From assembly GCA_013816505.1 (NCBI GenBank), contig JACDEG010000003.1, forward strand, positions 1 through 41,064: a stretch of DNA of 41,064 nt. The letters are read 5' to 3'. Source of the DNA: Pyrinomonadaceae bacterium (lineage in GTDB: Bacteria > Acidobacteriota > Blastocatellia > Pyrinomonadales > Pyrinomonadaceae). Positions 19,479-27,662 of the stretch are shown here, in pieces. Position numbers and translations under genes: made by a program. Each line of letters starts with the position of its first letter. Position 1 is the first letter of the stretch. The notes beneath the pieces were generated by a model. The model saw nothing but the letters and a program-made list of their open reading frames with translations, had not been told where the DNA came from and made no database searches.

Positions 19479-20985
19479 CTTTCCACTGTCCGCTTGGAAC
19501 GCTAATCTCAGGGAGGATTGGTTGATGGGGGTATTGGGATTTGGCCTTGGTGGGGATTTTTTTTGGGGCTAAGTCTAAATCCTCGACCGCGTACACCTCG
19601 CTCGCGTACATCCGCCGCAGGCACACGGCGTAAGCGATGATGTAATAGACGTACCACAGGTATGCGACAGAGGCAAAGAAACTGGTCACCATGTAACTGA
19701 GCAAACTAGCCTGCACCCCGACGGCGAGATAATAATAGTGCAATCGCTGGCGGTCGCCGTAAGTCTCCTGCTCGATCCGCCGCAGTCGCCAGAGTGGCGA
19801 TAGCATGAACGTCATGTAAAAGAGGAACGCCGGGATTCCCAACTCCGCCGAGACCTGCGTGTACGCGTTGTGGCTGACGAGTTCATGAATCGATACGGTG
19901 TGGAAATTACCCATGCCGAGGCCGAAGACCGGGTTAGCCAGCGTGGACTTGAGCGAAATGATGAGAATGTCCTGGCGCGTGCTGGCCGAGGCCACCGGGT
20001 CGAGACTCTTATCGAAGATAGAAATGATGCGGAGGGCGTAGTTGCCAGGCGCAAGTCCGATGAACAGCGCGGCCGCGACGGTGCCCACCAGCCCGACGGT
20101 CAGCCGGTTTCGCCGTCCGAGTTTCCACGCCAGCACCCCCGCCGCCGCCATCAGGCCGAGGAACCCACCGCGCGAATAAGTCACCACCGTCCCGATCACC
20201 AATAGCACGACGCACACCGCGGATAGAACTTTGGTAATGGAGTGGCGCGCGTTTATCGTAAAAACTACGGCGATTGGGATCATCATCACCAGATGAATTG
20301 CCATGTCATTGGGGTTGCCGAACATGTTGCCAATTAACCCAGCCACACGGTAACCCTCGACGGTGAGATTGCCGGACCGATAGTCGTTAAAGGCATTCAC
20401 GCTGAGCAACACGCCGACCGCCAGGGAGAGGAAAATAATTCCCTTCAAGCGCCGCTCGGTGCGCACCACGTTAATCATCACGATGAAGACCAAGACGGCC
20501 TTGATGAACGAATCATTGAAAGTCATCCATGCTTCGAGCGGGTTGATCGCCAGTGGTATCGACAGCAGTGCCGTCACACCGAGCAGCAACAGCGCGGTCA
20601 CTTCGCGCGTGCGCACCGTCAACCGGCCCTCCAGCACAAACTGAGTCGGGACGAAGATGATTAGTGTCAGAATGGCAATCCAGAAAGTGCCGGTCGAAAG
20701 GAAAGCGAGGGCCGGGAAAAGCTCGTACGGGCGGAAGTAAAGCATGACCGTAAACAGGAACAGCCCGATGTAGCTGATCATGTGGCCACGCTTCATCACC
20801 CAGCGCTTCGCGTCGCCAACCGCGCCGTGTTGGTGGCCGCCGCCGACACCATCCCCGTCACCGTTTCGATCCGTTAATTGACTCTCGACAGCCGGTGACG
20901 AATCGGCAGTGTCGCTCGCAGCACGGCGTCCTCGCCCGGAACGGACGATAGGCTCGTAATCAATGATTTGGTTCTTCGATGGCAT
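19471..20985 (-). CDS. O-antigen ligase/polymerase-like membrane protein
   Basis: ATG at 20985 (MPSKNQIIDYEPIV); many TM segments; FGLGMGNFHTVSIHELVSHNAYTQVSAELGIPAFLFY Wzy_C-type motif. Confidence 0.88.
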   Translation of the reverse strand: MPSKNQIIDYEPIVRSGRGRRAASDTADSSPAVESQLTDRNGDGDGVGGGHQHGAVGDAKRWVMKRGHMISYIGLFLFTVMLYFRPYELFPALAFLSTGTFWIAILTLIIFVPTQFVLEGRLTVRTREVTALLLLGVTALLSIPLAINPLEAWMTFNDSFIKAVLVFIVMINVVRTERRLKGIIFLSLAVGVLLSVNAFNDYRSGNLTVEGYRVAGLIGNMFGNPNDMAIHLVMMIPIAVVFTINARHSITKVLSAVCVVLLVIGTVVTYSRGGFLGLMAAAGVLAWKLGRRNRLTVGLVGTVAAALFIGLAPGNYALRIISIFDKSLDPVASASTRQDILIISLKSTLANPVFGLGMGNFHTVSIHELVSHNAYTQVSAELGIPAFLFYMTFMLSPLWRLRRIEQETYGDRQRLHYYYLAVGVQASLLSYMVTSFFASVAYLWYVYYIIAYAVCLRRMYASEVYAVEDLDLAPKKIPTKAKSQYPHQPILPEISVPSGQWKDA

Positions 20986-21199
20986 GCCCGGCGCTTTTGA
21001 CCCCACCAATTTCTTACCAATGCTCCGAGTGACTTGGCGCACACGCAATGTGCAATATAAAACTAAAAGATGCCCGAAGGCAAAAACACTCCCGCCCTCG
21101 AGCAATCCTAAAGACGCCCCATTATAACGTCGGGGAAAATCTGACGCCGTTGGTGTGGCGTCCAGACTGATGTCCGGCACGACCCACGGCGGGCGCAAC

Positions 21200-22537
21200 T
21201 CACACCGCAACGCCCTCTTCGTCACTGACCACCACCAGCGTGCGGACACGCTCGCCGAGCGCGGTCTCAAAGCGGCGCGCCTCTTCGATCTCATTGAAGG
21301 ACAGTGCGCGTAACTGCTGTTCGATGCGGCGGCGGTAGTCAGAGACGAGCGAGTCCGAGACGTTCAGCCGCGCGGCTGCTTCCAATTGCGTGATGTGTGT
21401 CGGGCTGAGGTAACAGTGCCACAGGACGCCGAGCATCCGGTCATACTGTTTGGTCTTGCCGCGCACCGCGCCGTGCAGTCCTTTCAAAAACTGGTCAACG
21501 AACCCGGCGGCCTCGCGCTCTGACTCGATTCGCAGCAGCGATTGCTCAGGGTTCTCGCGCCCGTCGACCGGCTCGAACTGCCGCCCACCGTCGTCATCCC
21601 CATCGGCGCCGAGCGGCACCAGATAGATGTCCATCACCGGCAGACGCGACATCACGAGGCTGCGCAGAGACCGCACGTCAACCGGTGCGTCGCATGCTTC
21701 GAGCACGCTAATAATTAAATCTTCGAGGTCGGAATTGCTGATGATGATCTGCGCGTCGCCGGTACAACCGACCATCCGCGTGTCGCGCTGGCGCACCGGA
21801 ATCGTATGCGCTCTCTGCTCGAGTTCGTGCGCGTGACGGCGCGGCTTGTGGTCGTGCCACTCGCTGAGGCCGTAGACGCGGTCGACGAGACGGCGATGCG
21901 GCTCGTCTTCCGGCGGCCCGCCGCTGCCATCAAAGCGGCGGAAGTTGGCGCTCGACTGAATGATCGTCGAGATTCGTCGTGCCAGGCGGTAAGATTCGGG
22001 GTGGCGCTTGCGCAGTTCCGCAGTGAGCAGGTTGGTCAGCTCGATCTGGCTGATCTCGCACTCAATTTCCGCGTCCGTCATCTCGGTGTCGAGATAGTGC
22101 TGGAATCGATCTTTGCCGAGGAGCGTCACGAAAAGCTCCTGCGTCAGATCAACGTAGGCGCTGCCGCGATCCCCCTCTTCGACCAGCAACCCGGCGCTGT
22201 GCGACGCCCGCACCAATGGGTGATTGCTGACGATGCGCTGCATCTCCGTCCACAACCGGCTGACATCGGAGCGGCGCAGACTATCGACCCACGGCCCATG
22301 ATGGCGCGGCGAAGCGCGCTCCGCGGGCGCGACAGCACGCCGCGCCCGTAACGATGCCGGCTCATCGGCAGCGGTGATCGTGGGGTCGTTCAAGCGATGA
22401 TATTGCTCGTCTGATGTTACAGTCATGTTAGGGATAATCATTGTCGGATGGGAAATTTTATTGAGCACTTTGAGGCCTTTTTTCTGCCGGGGGCATAGCT
22501 TTGTCCGTAGCGCTCGAACGCGGCCCGCCGTTGACAT
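21200..22537 (-). CDS. Uncharacterised protein with sigma-70-like features (putative regulator)
   Basis: YVDLTQELFVTLLGKDRFQHYL resembles sigma region 2; C-terminal HITQLEAAARLNVSDSLVSDYRRRIEQQLRAL resembles a region-4-like HTH. True start may be a downstream ATG (e.g. MTVTSDEQ). Confidence 0.55.
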   Translation of the reverse strand: MSTAGRVRALRTKLCPRQKKGLKVLNKISHPTMIIPNMTVTSDEQYHRLNDPTITAADEPASLRARRAVAPAERASPRHHGPWVDSLRRSDVSRLWTEMQRIVSNHPLVRASHSAGLLVEEGDRGSAYVDLTQELFVTLLGKDRFQHYLDTEMTDAEIECEISQIELTNLLTAELRKRHPESYRLARRISTIIQSSANFRRFDGSGGPPEDEPHRRLVDRVYGLSEWHDHKPRRHAHELEQRAHTIPVRQRDTRMVGCTGDAQIIISNSDLEDLIISVLEACDAPVDVRSLRSLVMSRLPVMDIYLVPLGADGDDDGGRQFEPVDGRENPEQSLLRIESEREAAGFVDQFLKGLHGAVRGKTKQYDRMLGVLWHCYLSPTHITQLEAAARLNVSDSLVSDYRRRIEQQLRALSFNEIEEARRFETALGERVRTLVVVSDEEGVAV

Positions 22538-23323
22538 TTTGTCGCATGGGATTTCCCGCCGTTGTCGGGGGTAGGAGAGGGCGACATTTTACACTATCCG
22601 AACGTAAATGCCAGGCCAGCGCGTCAGACTTCGGGAACAGGTGGGGATAACCTTCGTTGCACGCTCTCTTGTTTCTCACCAACGCTGAATGAGCGCCTCG
22701 GCCCCTCACCGCCGACCATCTACTTAACTTTAAGGCCGAATGCTGGCCCGATGCGCCGGGCATCTTACGTCGTTGGGGTGTTGAGAAGAGCTGAGAATGG
22801 GTGCTTGACCTTACGGCATGATAAAGACCGCCAGTGTGCCTTGAAGGCAGAATGCGGCTTGCGTTGAAGCTTTCAGATGCCAAGCTCCAAGATAACCGTC
22901 CCGAATTGAAAACCGCACTTGTGATTGTGACCGCGAAAGGAATGAGTGCGGTCAGGTGGTAAGAAAGGACAGAAAGCTTTTATGCTCCCTGCCGACAGTC
23001 AGGATGTTACCAGCAAAGGGCGTGATGAGCAACATGTTTTTGCAATCCCGATAAAGTGCTGACAAAAGCGCAGTAGGCAGGCGAGATGCGGCAACGCGGT
23101 TATGGAACTTTCGAGCGATTGAAACTTTTTCTTGGCAGGTTAACCGAATCTTTACTAAGCGCTCATTCAAAATATGGGTTGCTGCGGTAGCCTTCTACCT
23201 CAACTGACTATTTGCCCTGGCCTGCTACTGTGCCTGTCATCGAGGGAGTTGCAGGGGCGCCGGATGTGCTAAAGCACGACTGGCTCTCTGGCGTCATCAA
23301 TCCAAAAAGATAGAGGAAGCACC

Positions 23324-23647
23324 ATGCATACTTCGAGCACAGTCCGCTTCAGGAAACTAAAGGGCTGTCCGTCTGCCGAGACGATTCTGCTTTTCGTTGA
23401 AACAAAACTCGGGCTTGAGAAGCAACAAGAGGTGGCGACGCACCTCGCCGCGTGCGATTTCTGCGGTGCGGAGATGCATCTGCTGGTCAACCATTGCGCG
23501 ACCGTCAGCGGCTTCTTTCAGTTGTGCGAGATGCCTCTGCCCCTGCAACGTCTCGCCGAAAACATCCTCGGCAGCGAGACTTTCACACTGGTGAAACTCG
23601 TCGAAAAGGTTCATGGAACCGACCGGCTGTCACTGACCGACGCATAA
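23324..23647 (+). CDS. Small zinc-finger (ZAS-type) anti-sigma-like protein
   Basis: 107 aa; HLAACDFC fits Hx3Cx2C; AGAGGAAG ribosome-binding-like sequence upstream of ATG; only convincing plus-strand gene. Confidence 0.65.
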   Translation: MHTSSTVRFRKLKGCPSAETILLFVETKLGLEKQQEVATHLAACDFCGAEMHLLVNHCATVSGFFQLCEMPLPLQRLAENILGSETFTLVKLVEKVHGTDRLSLTDA

Positions 23648-23762
23648 CCTCTCTCCGAACGATGTACTCGGCAGCTTCGCCGAAAACCACAGCATCAACC
23701 ACGCCGGCCACAACCCCGCCCTGTCTTCGACGCGAAGCGGGCGCTCAAGCTTCGGTCTCCAA

Positions 23763-25598
23763 TCAATCGTCTTTCGCCGACGCGCCGTTGTACAACTCTT
23801 CAATCGTGTCATGATACTTCTCGTCCACCACACGCCGCTTCACCTTCAGCGTCGGCGTCAACTCGCCGCCGTCGATGGAAAACTCTTCAGAGAGTAGAGC
23901 GACGCGACGCACGCGCTCGTAGTCGGCGAGCGCGGAGGTCAACTGCGCCACTTCACGCTGCACCAATTTGATCGCCGCCGGATGGCGTCGCCAAGCGGCG
24001 CGGGTCGGCTGCGTTTCGTCGGCGGGCGGTGGGATGGCGCTGGCGAGCGCTTCCCAATCAGGGACGATCAGCGCCGCCACTTGCTTGCGCCCCGCCCCGA
24101 TGACGACCACCTGGTTGACGAGCGCGCTCTGTTTAATCAAGCTCTCCAACAACTGCGGCGCGACATACTTCCCGTTCGACAACTTGAACAACTCTTTCTT
24201 CCGGTCGGTGATATAAAGTCGCCCCGCTTTGTCGAGCCGACCGACATCGCCTGTCTTGAACCAACCATCCTTCGTAAACACGGACGCCGCTTCGTCGGGT
24301 TTGTTGTAGTAGCCGCTCATCACATTCGGCCCGCGCACCAGTATCTCGCCCTCCGCGTCAATCTCGACTTCGATGCCGCGGAACGGGAGTCCGACCGACC
24401 CGACCTTGTTGCTGTCGGGGCGGTTCGCCGCGACGATGCAGGTCTCGGTCATTCCGTAGCCCTGTAGGATGCCGATCCCCGCGCCGAGGAAGACGTAAGA
24501 GAGGGCAGGCGACAGTGGCGCCCCGCCGGAGACGAAGTAGCGCAGACGTCCGCCGACCCCCTCGCGCCATTTCGCAAACACCAGACGGTTGGCGATTCCC
24601 TGTTGGATTTCGAGCAGTGGCGGAACCGCTTCGTGCCGGTCGCGCAGTTCGGCGTACCGCTGGCCGACACCGAGCGCCCACGTAAATAGTTTCTCGCGCC
24701 ACCCGCCCGCCGACGTGCCTTTCTTGATGATGCGGTGATAGACCTTCTCGAACAGGCGCGGCACGGCGGTCATGATCGTCGGTCGCACCTCACGCAGATA
24801 CTCGCCCACTTGATCGAAGGACGCGGCGTAGAAGGTCGAGACACCGTTCCAGCAAAAGACGTAGTAGACCGTCCGCTCGAAGATGTGCGATAGCGGCAGC
24901 ACGGAGAGCGAGATGTCAGCCGCAGTGATTGGCAGCGCGCTCGAAATCGCGATTACGTTGGAAACGAAGTTGGCGTGCGTCAGCATCACGCCCTTCGGCT
25001 CGCCGGTCGTGCCCGACGTGTAGATGATGGTCGCCAGGTCATCGCCCCCGACCGTTTTCAGGTGACGATCAAACGCCTGTGGGTCGAGACGGTCAAGTTC
25101 GGCGCCGCGGCGTTCGAGCGCTTCGAGCGTCATCGTGTCGACGCCCGCTTCGGCAACAGCCCCGTCGAAGAAAACAATTCCTTCGAGCCGCGCAGCGCCC
25201 TTGATCCCTTCTTGCGCGTGCCTGAAGACCTTGCGCCCCGAAATGAACAGCAGGCGCGCCCCTGAATCATCAAGGATGAATCGCACCTGGTCGGGAGGCT
25301 GCGTCGTGTAGATGGGGACGTTGACGGCACCGAGGCTGAGGATGGCGAGGTCGACAATCGACCAGTCCGGACGGTTTTCTGAGAGCAGCGCGACGCGGTC
25401 ACCCTTCATAACGCCGAGGTCGGCCAGTCCGGCCGCGACCGCACGCACGCGCGTGGCGAACGCTTCCGCCGAAAGATGCAACCACGCCCCCCCATGCTTG
25501 AAATTAACGGCGTCCGGCTTCGCGTGCCGGCGCATCGCGCCCAAGCACAGTTCGGGGATGGTGGCCGGGGTCTGAGCGGTGTCGGTGGGTCGAGTCAT
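23763..25598 (-). CDS. Long-chain fatty-acid--CoA ligase (AMP-forming), FadD15-like
   Basis: TIIYTSGTTGEPKGVMLTHANF, GYGMTETCIVAANRP, WFKTGDVGRLDKAGRLYITDRKKELFKLSNGKYVAP; ATG at 25598. Confidence 0.93.
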   Translation of the reverse strand: MTRPTDTAQTPATIPELCLGAMRRHAKPDAVNFKHGGAWLHLSAEAFATRVRAVAAGLADLGVMKGDRVALLSENRPDWSIVDLAILSLGAVNVPIYTTQPPDQVRFILDDSGARLLFISGRKVFRHAQEGIKGAARLEGIVFFDGAVAEAGVDTMTLEALERRGAELDRLDPQAFDRHLKTVGGDDLATIIYTSGTTGEPKGVMLTHANFVSNVIAISSALPITAADISLSVLPLSHIFERTVYYVFCWNGVSTFYAASFDQVGEYLREVRPTIMTAVPRLFEKVYHRIIKKGTSAGGWREKLFTWALGVGQRYAELRDRHEAVPPLLEIQQGIANRLVFAKWREGVGGRLRYFVSGGAPLSPALSYVFLGAGIGILQGYGMTETCIVAANRPDSNKVGSVGLPFRGIEVEIDAEGEILVRGPNVMSGYYNKPDEAASVFTKDGWFKTGDVGRLDKAGRLYITDRKKELFKLSNGKYVAPQLLESLIKQSALVNQVVVIGAGRKQVAALIVPDWEALASAIPPPADETQPTRAAWRRHPAAIKLVQREVAQLTSALADYERVRRVALLSEEFSIDGGELTPTLKVKRRVVDEKYHDTIEELYNGASAKDD

Positions 25599-25673
25599 GG
25601 TGAGAAGCGATGAGCGATGCGCGCGGCACGGCAATCAGGTGAAGGCGAAAGACGGCTGCCGTCGACTCATCGT

Positions 25674-27611
25674 TCACTGTTTAGTCGTGACTCTCTCAGC
25701 GAAGTAATCGACGGTGCGCTTCAGTCCCTCGCGCAGTTGGATCGCCGGCGACCAGCCGAGCAACTGTTGCGCGCGCGTGATGTCGGGCCGTCGCTGTTTC
25801 GGATCATCCTGCGGTAGCGGACAGTGGCGCACCTTCACGTCGGCGCCGCACACCAGCGCAATCTCTTCGGCCAATTGCCGCATCGTAAATTCGCCGGGGT
25901 TCCCCAGGTTGACCGGGTCGTGAATGCCGTCGGTGTTCATCAAACGAATCAGGCCCTCGACTAAGTCATCGACGTAACAGAATGAGCGCGTCTGCTCGCC
26001 GGTGCCGTACAGCGTTAGTTCCTCACCACGCAGCGCCTGCACAATGAAGTTCGAGACGACGCGCCCGTCATTCTCCAGCATGCGCGGCCCGAACGTGTTA
26101 AAGATGCGCGCGATGCGCGTGTCGACGTTGCTCTGCCGGTGATAATCCATCATCAACGTTTCGGCGAGACGCTTGCCTTCGTCGTAGCAGTTGCCGCAAA
26201 ACAGCGCTTTGCCGTTTCTTCTCACGTAAATCACATGGTTAGGAACATTCACACAATAAACATATCCGTCATAAGGCTGTATTGCTCTAGCCGGATATGT
26301 TGGCGTCCTGAACCTGCTATTCAAACGGTTGAGGATGTGGATTCGGTAAACCGGTCTTTGTTTTCTTTCATCGCTGATCGCAATGTTTCCCGCATAGCCT
26401 ATCTTTAGAAGCAACTGCTGGAAATCACTGATGAGTTTGGGCGAATTGCTGTAGTAGGTGTCACCTTTCTCGTTACCGTCACCCAGCATCATCGCGTCGA
26501 ACAAAATACCAAGTTGCCGCTTCGAGAGCGACAACAGTTCGACCGGGACGTACTTCTCGTGAGACTTACCGAACTGGGACAGGTAGTAGTAAAGCTGCTT
26601 GTTTGTAATACAAAACTGGTGGTCAAAACTATCAACGAAATTGAAGGGAAGCTTTTGCAGGCACGTTTCAATCTTCTCGCAGTTTTGCCCATGCTTGGTT
26701 TTGTCCTGAGCGATCAACACACGGTAATTACCAGCTTGCTTATTGGTGCAACCTTCGGTGATGTAGTACCCGAAAAACTCAAGCCAATCATCCATCTTCA
26801 CCTTCTCGATGAACGGGGCTTTGGCATTCCTTCGCGCTTCTTCATCGAACGGGAAATTGAACCAGTCTTGTTCTGCTGCCTTGTAGTTAACGACTTTGAG
26901 CATCTGGGCGCGTTTCCAATTGATCGCTGAAAACGCTGGGATCAATTCAAACTCGCTAGCATCTCTCCTCTGAACATACATTTTGTGGTTCGGAGTAACT
27001 AGCAGATCGCAGTTGTTATTTTTGAAATGAATTAATTCTCCGATGTACCTCTGTTTGATGACTTCAGTAGGCCGGTGATATTCGATCTCATGAGATTTTG
27101 TGAGAGTCGCTATCTCATCATCTTCAGTCACGTCAGGGAAATACTTCCAACCATCTCTGGTCAGCACTTCTGTGTCTGCGGAAAAGCAACTGCGAATCCC
27201 AATCGGGTTGACGTTGCCCCAGTAAGCCTCTGTCTGCGGATGCACCTCCGGGTCGCCGTAGACCTCTGATGTCGAGGCTTGCAGGATGCGCGCCCTGACC
27301 CGCTTCGCCAAACCGAGCATGTTGATTGCGCCCATCACGCTGGTCTTGACGGTCTTGACGGGATTGTATTGGTAGAAGACCGGCGACGCGGGGCAGGCGA
27401 GGTTATAAATCTGATCCACTTCAAGCAGGATCGGCTCAGTGACGTCGTGGCGGATCAATTCAAAGCGCGGGTTGCCAAGCAGGTGAAAAATGTTCGCGCG
27501 CCGCCCAGTGAAAAAATTGTCGAGGCAGATGACATCGTGCCCGTCGTCGATTAGTCGCTCACACATGTGCGAGCCGATAAAGCCCGCGCCGCCCGTCACT
27601 AATATTCTCAT
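25674..27611 (-). CDS. UDP-glucuronate decarboxylase (UDP-xylose synthase, SDR family), intein-containing precursor
   Basis: [14 protein letters not shown] NAD motif, [43 protein letters not shown], …NPIGIRS|intein|[12 protein letters not shown]; exteins total 312 aa. Confidence 0.95.
   Translation of the reverse strand: [645 protein letters not shown]
26190..27188 (-). mobile_element. Intein, 333 aa, HINT splicing domain plus [9 protein letters not shown]-like homing endonuclease
   Basis: Block A [14 protein letters not shown]; block B [20 protein letters not shown]-like [11 protein letters not shown] and [14 protein letters not shown]; blocks F/G [25 protein letters not shown]. Splice junctions read at codon level: TGC 27186-27188 to AAC 26190-26192, +1 Cys 26187-26189. 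Confidence 0.96.
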
Positions 27612-27662
27612 TGTCGAATTGAGCCTTTCATTCCGCTCCGCAGATGTTGATTCCGAAGACCT

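Noticed and set aside
20986-21294. N-terminal extension of the O-antigen ligase ORF
   Set aside because: Not membrane-protein-like, reads into the intergenic region; ATG at 20985 preferred.
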